A DNA stretch of 35,889 bases, from positions 1-35,889 of the forward strand of contig CAKOVW010000007.1 of the NCBI GenBank assembly GCA_934122125.1, read 5' to 3'. This document shows positions 8,146 to 15,142 of this stretch, piece after piece. This DNA comes from an uncultured Clostridia bacterium (lineage in GTDB: Bacteria > Bacillota > Clostridia > TANB77 > CAG-508). The position numbers were made by a program, and so were the translations under genes. Within the stretch, counting starts at the first letter, position 1, and the number at the start of each line of letters is the position of its first letter. The notes beneath the pieces were generated by a model. That model ran no database searches. It had not been told where the DNA came from and worked only from the letters and a program-made list of their open reading frames with translations.

Positions 8146-8786
8146 AATAATCAAAGTAATAAAATAAAAAACATATGATGTATGTAAAAGTGTAAAAAAC
8201 AAAGTTAACTCAAAAAGACAATATAAGATGAAGAGTATACAGCGTCAGCATCAATTTGACAAGAAAATGCTAGTAGGATTGAATAGAAAAACTAAAAACA
8301 AAAAGACAATATTAGAAAACAGAAATAATCTATAAGCAAACTAAAGAAACAAACTGACTGATAAAATTAGAATAATGTAGTGCCAAAATACAACAAAATA
8401 TGACTAAAAAATGGTTCAAAAACCTTTCGGATGTAAAGAAAAATTAAAAAAGCCACAAAAACGCACAAAGGTATACATAAAACTGAAAAAATGAAAAAAT
8501 CTTAGAGAAGAAAACATAAAATGAGATATGGCAAAACATAAAAATACTGAATGATTGACAAAAAGCCAATAAAATACGACATAGGTATTGACTAAACTTA
8601 CAATATAATATACAATAGTGATGTGAACATAAAAATACATCTAAGCAAAATATATGCTAACAAAAAATGTATAAAACTGTAAATAAAAAATGGTAGAAAT
8701 AATTTATAAAAATAAAGATAATTAATTAAAATAAAAATAATTAAATTATAAGTTATAAAAAATTAATAAATAATATAGGAGGAAAA
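8146..8786. other. A-rich geneless spacer before the Mre11-like gene
   Basis: About 640 bases with A far in excess of T on the plus strand and frequent stops in all plus frames. The longest minus-strand frame (8416-8640) gives a Phe/Tyr/Val-rich string without ribosome binding site, so I do not call it. I see no tRNA, no GC-rich hairpin and no decayed protein I can recognise. The only supported signal is the promoter at 8588-8616. Confidence 0.6.
8588..8616 (+). promoter_or_regulatory. Candidate promoter of the Mre11/Rad50-like operon
   Basis: TTGACT (8588-8593), a 17-base spacer and TACAAT (8611-8616). It would give a leader of about 165 bases before the first gene. A better -10 (TATAAT, 8604-8609) is nearby but badly spaced from this -35. 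Confidence 0.45.
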
Positions 8787-9866
8787 ATGAAATTTATACA
8801 TATTGCTGATATGCATTTTGATACACCATTTACTATTTTAAATTCAAAAGGTGATTTTGGAAAAATAAGAAGAATGGAACAAAGGGAAATATTAAAAAAA
8901 ATAATAAATTATATAAAAGAAAATGATATTAATTATTTATTTATCGCCGGTGATTTTTATGAACATAATTATATCAGAAAAAGTACAATAGATTATATAA
9001 ATGAATTATTTAAACAAATACCAAAAACAAAGATATTTATTACACCAGGAAATCATGACCCATATGTAGTTAATTCTATGTATAAAAATTTTGAATGGAA
9101 TAATAATGTAAAAATATTTAGCTCTAAAATAGAAAAAGTAGAAACAGAAGAAGCTAATATTTATGGAATGGGGTTTGATGATTTTTATTGTGAAAAGTCT
9201 GATATTGAAAATATTATATTAGAAGATAAAAATAAAATAAATATTTTAATTACTCATGGAAGCATTAATGCCAGCGATAAATTGCAATTAGCATATAATC
9301 CTATAAATAAAAGTAAATTAAAAGAAATTGGTTTTGATTATGTAGCACTTGGACATATTCATAAACTTGACTATAATACAGAGAAAAATCAGAATATAGT
9401 ATATCCAGGTTCTACAATTGCAATGGGATTTGATGAACTTGGAAAGCATGGGTTTATTGTTGGAAACGTTGAAAAGGATAAGTTAGATTTAGCATTTATT
9501 CCAGTAGATAATAGAGAGTTTAAAGAAGTAGAAATTGATATAACTGAAATAAACGATGAAGAAGAATTAATAGAAAAAATAAATAATTTATATTTAGGAG
9601 AAAGAAATTTGTATAAAATAATTTTAATAGGTAATAGAAATTTTGAAATAAATATAAATAATTTATATAAATTTACTACTAGAGAAAATATTATAAAAAT
9701 AAAAGATAAAACAAAATTAAATTATGATTTAGAAAAAATGGCAAATGACACCACATTGAAAGGAATTTTTATAAATGAAATTAGAGATGAATTAAATAAA
9801 AATAATTATACAAAAGAGGAATTAGATAAAATATTAGAAATAGGACTTTCTATTTTAGATAATTAA
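8787..9866 (+). CDS. Mre11/SbcD-family nuclease, YhaO-type
   Basis: Metallophosphoesterase-fold DNA nuclease that works with a Rad50/SbcC-like ATPase on DNA ends and hairpins. All five metal motifs are visible: DMH at 8-10, GDF(Y)E around 55-58, GNHD at 88-91, THGS near 157 and GHIH near 194. The opening FIHIADMHFDTPF is closer to B. subtilis YhaO (HLDSPF type) than to E. coli SbcD. At 359 residues the length fits; residues beyond ~260 form the variable capping and partner-binding part. TAGGAGG (8776-8782) lies 4 bases before the ATG. The ATPase partner follows after 31 bases. Codon use is extremely A/T-biased. Confidence 0.9.
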   Translation: MKFIHIADMHFDTPFTILNSKGDFGKIRRMEQREILKKIINYIKENDINYLFIAGDFYEHNYIRKSTIDYINELFKQIPKTKIFITPGNHDPYVVNSMYKNFEWNNNVKIFSSKIEKVETEEANIYGMGFDDFYCEKSDIENIILEDKNKINILITHGSINASDKLQLAYNPINKSKLKEIGFDYVALGHIHKLDYNTEKNQNIVYPGSTIAMGFDELGKHGFIVGNVEKDKLDLAFIPVDNREFKEVEIDITEINDEEELIEKINNLYLGERNLYKIILIGNRNFEININNLYKFTTRENIIKIKDKTKLNYDLEKMANDTTLKGIFINEIRDELNKNNYTKEELDKILEIGLSILDN

Positions 9867-9897
9867 ATAAAATATTTTAAAATTAAGGAGAAAATAA

Positions 9898-11817
9898 TTG
9901 AAAATAAAAAATATAAAAATAAATAATTATGGAATTTTAAAACAAAAAGAAATAGATTTAAAAAATAATATAAATATTATTTATGGAAAAAATGAAACAG
10001 GAAAATCTACTTTATTAAATTATTTAAAAAATATTTTCTATGGAATTTCTAAAAACAAAAATGGAAAAGAAATATCAGATTATGAAAAATATTTACCATG
10101 GACAGGAGAAAATTTTTCAGGAAAAGTAAAATACCAATTAGATAATGATGAAACTTTTGAGGTGTATAGGGACTTCAATAAGAAGAATCCGGCGATAGTT
10201 AACTCGAATTTTGAGGACATTTCTAGTGAATTTAAAATTGACAAAAAGGATGGAAATCAATTTTTCTATGAACAAACAGGATTGGACCAGAGTACATACT
10301 TATCTACTATAATGGCACCACAACAAGAGGTGATTTTAGATAACCAGTCTAAAGACATTTTGATACAAAAACTGTCAAACATAACGGGAACAGGGGAAGA
10401 TAAGGTATCATTTCAGAAAGCAATAGACAAGTTAAACAAGAGGATGATTGAAGAGATAGGAACTAATAGAACTCAAGATAGACCACTAAATGTGATACAA
10501 ACAAAGATGAAAATGCTACTTGATGACTTAAAGACAAAAAAACAGGTTGAAGAGCAAAAGCAAATCTTGATTAAAGACAAAAAAGAGTTAAAGCAAAAAC
10601 TGGAACAAGAAAAACAAAAAAATGACAATCTAAATAGATTAAATTTATTACTTAATAAATATCAAATTGAATTAGAAAAAAATAATTTAAAAAATAAAAT
10701 GAAAAATGAAAATGAAGAAAAAATAAAAAATAAAATAGAAGAGAAAAATAATTTGATAAAAAATAATTCAAAAAATGTAAAATTAAATTCACAAAAAAAA
10801 TTAAGTAAAAATAAAAAAATAAATTATTTAATTTTTTGTATAATTTTTATTTTATTAATTATTTTAAATTTATTTAATTTTAATTTATTAAAAAATAAAA
10901 TAATAAATTATTTAATTTTATTTTTAATTCCAATTGAAATAATAATATTTATTTTATATTTATTAAAAAATAAAAAAATAAATAAAGAAAATACTAAAAA
11001 TTTAAAAATAGAAAATGAATTAAGAGAAAAAGTTACAGTATTAGATAGTCAAATAAATTTATTAGAAGAAAATACAAGGAAATTACAAAAGGAAATAGAA
11101 AACGAAAAGGAAGAAATATTAATCAAATTTAATTTAGAAAAACAAGAATGCTGTTTAAATGAAAAAATTGATTTTAATATAGAACAAAAGGATGAACTTG
11201 AAAAAGAACTAGAACATTCAAATCAAAAAATAGTGGAATATAAGTTAAAATTAAATAGTATTGAATATGAAGAAAATGATATAAATAATAAATTAGAAAC
11301 TTTTATTACTAAAGAAGAGGAGTATGAATGTTTAGAAGATCAATTAAATGAATTAGAAGAAAAAAATAAATGCATATTAGGTACAAAAGAGTTATTAGAA
11401 AGAGCATATGAAAAAATGAAAAATAATGTTACGCCCAAATTTACTCAAAATTTATCTAATATTGCAAGCGAAATTTCAAATGGAAAATATAAAAAAGTAA
11501 TATTTAATGAAGAAAAAGGATTAATGGTAGAATTAGAAAGTGGAGAATATATTTCTGCAAATAGATTAAGTACAGGAACGATTGATGAATTATATTTATC
11601 TTTAAGACTTTCAATGCTTGATGAAATATCAAAGGAAAAAATGCCAATTATATTAGATGAAGTTTTTGCATATTTTGATGATGAGAGATTGAAAAATTGT
11701 TTAATATATTTAACAAAACAAGCACAAAATCACCAGATTATTATTTTAACTTGTAGTAATAGAGAAAAACAAATTTTAGATTTACTTAATATAGAGTATA
11801 ATTTAGTTGAATTATAA
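9898..11817 (+). CDS. Rad50/SbcC-like ATPase with central membrane hairpin, YhaN-type
   Basis: Partner of the preceding nuclease. The start is a TTG, chosen because AAGGAG (9885-9890) sits 7 bases upstream and MKIKNIKINNYGILK is the usual N-terminus. Walker A is GKNETGKST at 30-38; the ABC signature is RLSTGTIDELYLSLRLS near 553-569 and Walker B is MPIILDEVFAYFDD near 582-595. Between them are coiled coils (about 200-300 and 360-500) interrupted by two hydrophobic helices (about 308-328 and 336-357), where Rad50 would have its CXXC zinc hook; no CXXC is present. At 639 residues it is short for SbcC. Codons between about 10157 and 10632 use many GAC, AAC, AAG, CAG and CTG, unlike the rest of the gene. 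The prfA promoter overlaps its 3' end. Confidence 0.85.
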   Translation: MKIKNIKINNYGILKQKEIDLKNNINIIYGKNETGKSTLLNYLKNIFYGISKNKNGKEISDYEKYLPWTGENFSGKVKYQLDNDETFEVYRDFNKKNPAIVNSNFEDISSEFKIDKKDGNQFFYEQTGLDQSTYLSTIMAPQQEVILDNQSKDILIQKLSNITGTGEDKVSFQKAIDKLNKRMIEEIGTNRTQDRPLNVIQTKMKMLLDDLKTKKQVEEQKQILIKDKKELKQKLEQEKQKNDNLNRLNLLLNKYQIELEKNNLKNKMKNENEEKIKNKIEEKNNLIKNNSKNVKLNSQKKLSKNKKINYLIFCIIFILLIILNLFNFNLLKNKIINYLILFLIPIEIIIFILYLLKNKKINKENTKNLKIENELREKVTVLDSQINLLEENTRKLQKEIENEKEEILIKFNLEKQECCLNEKIDFNIEQKDELEKELEHSNQKIVEYKLKLNSIEYEENDINNKLETFITKEEEYECLEDQLNELEEKNKCILGTKELLERAYEKMKNNVTPKFTQNLSNIASEISNGKYKKVIFNEEKGLMVELESGEYISANRLSTGTIDELYLSLRLSMLDEISKEKMPIILDEVFAYFDDERLKNCLIYLTKQAQNHQIIILTCSNREKQILDLLNIEYNLVEL

Positions 11818-11835
11818 GCATATTTATGTTATAAT
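11807..11835 (+). promoter_or_regulatory. Promoter of prfA overlapping the end of the ATPase gene
   Basis: TTGAAT (11807-11812), a 17-base spacer and TATAAT (11830-11835) with an extended -10 TG (11827-11828). The -35 lies within the last codons of the upstream gene. Confidence 0.65.
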
Positions 11836-11869
11836 AATTCTGTTTATTAATAAAAGAGGAGAAAAAATA

Positions 11870-12934
11870 ATGTTTCAAAAGTTAGATGAAGTTGAAAAAC
11901 GCTATGAAGAAGTTACAAAAAAAATTAGTGATCCTGAAGTAATTGGTAACCAAGCACAATGGCAATCACTTATGAAAGAACATGCAGAAATTGAACCAGT
12001 AGTTCTAAAATATAGAGAATATAAAAAAGCTAATCAAGCAATAGAAGATGCAAAAGAAATGCTAAAAGACCCTGAAATGAAAGAACTAGCAGAAATAGAA
12101 ATTGAAGAAAATAAAGAGAAATTACCTAAATTAGAAGAGGAAATTAAAATTTTATTAATTCCAAAAGATCCAAATGATGATAAAAACGTAATTTGTGAAA
12201 TTCGTGGTGGAGCCGGAGGAGAAGAAGCAGCTTTATTTGCAGGTACTTTATTTAGAATGTATTCTATGTATGCAGAGAAAAAACATTGGAAATTAGAAAT
12301 ATTAAACGAAAATGAAACTGGGCTTGGAGGATATAAAGAAATTTCTTTTATGATTACAGGAAAAGGAGCATATAGTAGATTAAAATTTGAAAGTGGAGTT
12401 CACCGTGTACAAAGGGTTCCAGATACAGAAGCTAGTGGTAGAATTCATACATCAACTGCAACTGTAGTAGTACTACCAGAAGTAGAAGATGTAGAAATAG
12501 AAATTAATCCAGCAGATATTAAAATGGAAGTATTTAGAGCATCAGGAGCAGGAGGACAACATATTAATAAAACATCTTCAGCAGTTCGATTAATACACAT
12601 TCCAACAGGAATGGTAGCTGAGTGCCAAACTGAAAGATCTCAATTTCAAAACAGGGACTATGCTATGAAATTGCTTCGTTCAAGGTTATATGAACAAGAA
12701 AAAGCAAAACAAGACAGTGAAGTAGCAAATGCAAGAAAAAGTCAAGTTGGTAGCGGCGATAGAAGTGAAAAAATAAGGACATATAATTATCCACAAGGTC
12801 GTATAACAGACCACAGAATTGGGCTTTCAATATATCAAATGGAGAACTTTTTAAATGGTGATTTAGATGAAATGATAGATAGCTTAATTACAGCAGACAC
12901 CGCAGAAAAATTAAAAGGTAGTGAAGAAGAATAA
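11870..12934 (+). CDS. prfA: Peptide chain release factor 1
   Basis: Reads UAA and UAG stop codons and triggers hydrolysis of the peptidyl-tRNA. The 354-residue protein has the class I release factor layout: helical N-terminal domain, anticodon-recognition P-D-T tripeptide in RVPDTEASGRIHTST (RF1-type PxT), and the catalytic GGQ at 228-230 in RASGAGGQHINKTSSAVRL. The ATG at 11870 is chosen because AGAGGAG (11855-11861) is 8 bases upstream; the frame is open back to a TTG at 11807, but that would add a hydrophobic non-family extension and lies inside the promoter. The usual downstream prmC methyltransferase gene is not present; a ZIP transporter follows. Confidence 0.97.
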   Translation: MFQKLDEVEKRYEEVTKKISDPEVIGNQAQWQSLMKEHAEIEPVVLKYREYKKANQAIEDAKEMLKDPEMKELAEIEIEENKEKLPKLEEEIKILLIPKDPNDDKNVICEIRGGAGGEEAALFAGTLFRMYSMYAEKKHWKLEILNENETGLGGYKEISFMITGKGAYSRLKFESGVHRVQRVPDTEASGRIHTSTATVVVLPEVEDVEIEINPADIKMEVFRASGAGGQHINKTSSAVRLIHIPTGMVAECQTERSQFQNRDYAMKLLRSRLYEQEKAKQDSEVANARKSQVGSGDRSEKIRTYNYPQGRITDHRIGLSIYQMENFLNGDLDEMIDSLITADTAEKLKGSEEE

Positions 12935-12940
12935 AATAAA

Positions 12941-12994
12941 TTCCTTTGAAATAAAATTAATTAAGAAATTTTATTTCAAAGGAGTTTTTATTTT
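12941..12994 (+). promoter_or_regulatory. Terminator-like hairpin that masks the ZIP gene's Shine-Dalgarno
   Basis: CCTTTGAAATAAAATT (12943-12958) pairs perfectly with 12967-12982 around an 8-nt loop; T12942-A12983 and a T-G pair extend the stem to 18. It is followed by a T-rich stretch (TTTTTATTTT, 12985-12994), so it resembles an intrinsic terminator for prfA. The right arm contains AAAGGAG (12978-12984), the only ribosome binding site for the ZIP gene, whose TTG start at 12993 overlaps the end of the T-rich stretch. When folded, the stem hides that site. Confidence 0.8.
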
Positions 12995-13736
12995 GAGTGA
13001 AATACTAAAAACCACTTTAATTGGGTTATTTTTTGGAACTTTTGGAACAACAATAGGGGGAATAATAGGCGTAAGGTTTAAAAATCCATCAAAAAAATTT
13101 TTAAGTTTTATTCTAGCATTTGCGTCAGGGCTTATGCTTGCAATTGTATGTTTTGATTTATTACCAGAAGCATTTAATTTGACAAATTTGCCAATTGCAT
13201 TTTTAGGAATATTTTTGGGAATTGTTATGATGATTGTGTGTGATTTATTAGTAGATAAAAAGTTTAATAAATCTACTAGATTTAAAGAAGGAAAAAACAC
13301 GTTGCTAAAAACAGGGATAGTTGTAAGTATTGGTTTAGCATTGCATAATTTACCAGAAGGATTAGCTATTGGTTCTGGATTTGGAGCATCAATTAAACTT
13401 GGGTTATCTTTGGCAATTGCAATATGTTTACATGATATACCAGAAGGTATTTCGATGGCAGTTCCTATGAAAAATGGAGGAATGAAAAAGTCTAAGGTAA
13501 TTTTTTATGTTGTGCTTTCTGGTGTTACAACAGGTGTAGGAGCATTTTTAGGGGCATTAGTTGGCGGAATTTCACAAAGTATTATTGCAATGTGTTTAGC
13601 TTTTGCAGCTGGTGCAATGATATATATTGTTTCTGGAGAACTTACGCCAGAAGCAAATAGTTTATATCATGGAAGAATGACGGCTGTAGGGAGTATGTTA
13701 GGATTACTTATAGGAATTTTTGCAATGTCAATTTAA
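12993..13736 (+). CDS. ZIP-family metal (zinc/iron) transporter
   Basis: Integral membrane importer of divalent metals, ZupT/GufA-like. The 247-residue protein has about eight membrane helices and the two signature metal-site helices HNLPEGLAIG (H near 117) and HDIPEGIS (H near 147). Glycine-rich small-residue helices (GVTTGVGAFLGALVGG) are typical. The start is a TTG at 12993 with AAAGGAG 8 bases upstream; the frame is open back to 12921, inside prfA, but the upstream residues are encoded by the hairpin and are not part of the family. Expression probably depends on opening or reading through that hairpin. Substrate cannot be decided from sequence. Confidence 0.92.
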   Translation: MSEILKTTLIGLFFGTFGTTIGGIIGVRFKNPSKKFLSFILAFASGLMLAIVCFDLLPEAFNLTNLPIAFLGIFLGIVMMIVCDLLVDKKFNKSTRFKEGKNTLLKTGIVVSIGLALHNLPEGLAIGSGFGASIKLGLSLAIAICLHDIPEGISMAVPMKNGGMKKSKVIFYVVLSGVTTGVGAFLGALVGGISQSIIAMCLAFAAGAMIYIVSGELTPEANSLYHGRMTAVGSMLGLLIGIFAMSI

Positions 13737-13745
13737 TATTTAGAG

Positions 13746-13774
13746 TTGTAAGTTAAAAATCAGTGTGATAAAAT
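13746..13774 (+). promoter_or_regulatory. Candidate promoter before the three-hairpin leader
   Basis: TTGTAA (13746-13751), a 17-base spacer and TAAAAT (13769-13774) preceded by TG plus one base (13766-13768). Transcripts from here would carry the complete three-hairpin block in their 5' leader. Confidence 0.45.
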
Positions 13775-13786
13775 GTTATAAGAAAA

Positions 13787-13887
13787 GTGGCTTCGCCACA
13801 TGTACAGGGTTGCTTTGCAACCCGTACAGCCCAAGTTAACTTAACCTTATTGTATAGGGAAAATCTTTGATTTTCCCTATACAATAA
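13787..13887. repeat. Block of three consecutive hairpins (palindromic element or RNA leader)
   Basis: Hairpin 1: GTGGC-TTC-GCCAC at 13787-13799. Hairpin 2: TGTACAGGGTTGC (13801-13813) with GCAACCCGTACA (13817-13828), loop TTT, one bulged base. A short palindrome AAGTTAACTT lies at 13833-13842. Hairpin 3: TTATTGTATAGGGAAAATC (13847-13865) with a perfect complement at 13869-13887, loop TTT. All three have 3-nt loops. The first half is much richer in G and C than anything around it. No T-run follows the last stem, so it is not a normal terminator. The ribosome binding site of the next gene starts 3 to 4 bases after hairpin 3. Confidence 0.8.
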
Positions 13888-13901
13888 GAACGGAGATATT
13901 A

Positions 13902-14999
13902 ATGGAAAAATCTTATGAATGGATGAAATATCATGATTTTAGCAATTTTACAGAGGGAGAAGTAGCAACTTTGAAAAAAGCAAAGTTGATCCAAGAAACT
14001 TCTTCTAAATTAATAGTGATGTTGGATGGATTAGACGAAGAGCAGATTAGAGAGGTAATAAAAATTTGCAAAGGAAAAAAAGGTGTAGTAATTAAGTTAT
14101 TACCAGCAGAAGTAAATAAATTATTATCAATGAATATAAGGTTAAATCCAGAGGAATTTAATGTGGCATATAGTTGTAATACAGTTGCGCAAGCACCTTT
14201 AGAGGTTATAGAACAACTGGGAGTTAGAAGTGTTTTAGTTGGAGCACTAGAAAATAATAGTGTTCAGGAAATGTCAAAAGAAAAATATAAACAAATTTAT
14301 GTAATATTACAAGATATAGTAAAAGAAGCAAATAGGAAGAAAAGTGAATATGCAAGATTTATTACAGTATATAAAAAATTAGCTAGAACATTAACTTATG
14401 ATGGAGAGCAAATAGAAAGAGAAGAAAAAGATACTCAAGAAGATGATAAAACATATAATTGCAGAAATTTAGAAAATGGATTATTACAAGGAAAATGCGT
14501 ATGTGTAGGGTATTCTGAAATATTAAAACAAGTATTAAGTTTATTAAATATAGATAGTAAAATTTGTTTAAGTGAAGTTGCAGAAAATGGAGAAACACAT
14601 TCATATAACCAAGTTAAAATCGACGGAATATGGTATAATACAGATTTGACGTGGGATAGTGAAAATATGAAAAAACATAAGCCAATGAAGTATTGCTTAA
14701 AAAGTGATAAAGATTTCAGAAGCGGAGTAGCAAAAGAAGAAGAATGTTTACACTATTCAACAAATGAAAATGTAGAAGTATGTACAGCATCATATGAAAC
14801 GAATAAAAATAGATTAATTAATTTGATTAATAAAGTTTGGGACATGTTTAGAAAACCAAAAAAACAGTTAATGGAAAGTCAAACAATAACGCCAAATAAG
14901 TTTAGACAAAAATATATGCAAAAAGTTGATACAAGTCTTATAAATACTACAAGAAACGAAGTTGTAAAACAAAAAGAAAATGATGAAATGGAAAAGTAA
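13902..14999 (+). CDS. Cytoplasmic transglutaminase-like (papain-fold) protein
   Basis: The centre of this 365-residue protein matches the transglutaminase-like fold: GKCVCVGYSEILKQVL with the likely nucleophile C201 (C199 is the alternative), HSYNQVKIDGIWYNTDLTWD with H233 and D248 as the other triad members. Many bacterial members act as proteases or amidases rather than cross-linkers, so the reaction is undecided. The N-terminal ~125 residues (MLDGLDEEQIREVI, VIKLLPAEVNKLLSMNI) and the Lys-rich C-terminal 80 are not recognised. No signal peptide or membrane helix is visible, so it appears cytosolic. CGGAG (13891-13895) is 6 bases before the ATG, right after the three-hairpin block. Confidence 0.8.
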   Translation: MEKSYEWMKYHDFSNFTEGEVATLKKAKLIQETSSKLIVMLDGLDEEQIREVIKICKGKKGVVIKLLPAEVNKLLSMNIRLNPEEFNVAYSCNTVAQAPLEVIEQLGVRSVLVGALENNSVQEMSKEKYKQIYVILQDIVKEANRKKSEYARFITVYKKLARTLTYDGEQIEREEKDTQEDDKTYNCRNLENGLLQGKCVCVGYSEILKQVLSLLNIDSKICLSEVAENGETHSYNQVKIDGIWYNTDLTWDSENMKKHKPMKYCLKSDKDFRSGVAKEEECLHYSTNENVEVCTASYETNKNRLINLINKVWDMFRKPKKQLMESQTITPNKFRQKYMQKVDTSLINTTRNEVVKQKENDEMEK

Positions 15000-15032
15000 A
15001 GAAAATTTGTTTGTAATATTTAATAAAATGTA

Positions 15033-15062
15033 TTGACTTTAAATCTTCAATTTATATATAAT
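15033..15062 (+). promoter_or_regulatory. Sigma-A promoter of pcrA
   Basis: TTGACT (15033-15038), an 18-base spacer and TATAAT (15057-15062), 80 bases before the pcrA start. Confidence 0.7.
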
Positions 15063-15142
15063 GTAATAGCAAAAATTAAGAGGGAAAATAAAGTTAAAAA
15101 ATAATTTGAATTTTTTTACTGAATTTATACCTTGAGGAAGGA

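Noticed and set aside
8002..8202. A minus-strand hydrophobic small protein
   Set aside because: It is the translation of the A/T repeat tract and has no initiation signal.
8416..8640. A minus-strand membrane protein in the geneless spacer
   Set aside because: No ribosome binding site, and its Phe/Tyr/Val-rich composition is what the A-rich complement gives by chance.
12921..12992. An N-terminal extension of the ZIP transporter starting inside prfA
   Set aside because: The added residues are encoded by the hairpin and lie before the only ribosome binding site; the family begins at the TTG at 12993.
13787..13887. Known riboswitch or T-box upstream of the transglutaminase-like gene
   Set aside because: I could not match a conserved riboswitch core or T-box sequence; only simple hairpins are seen.
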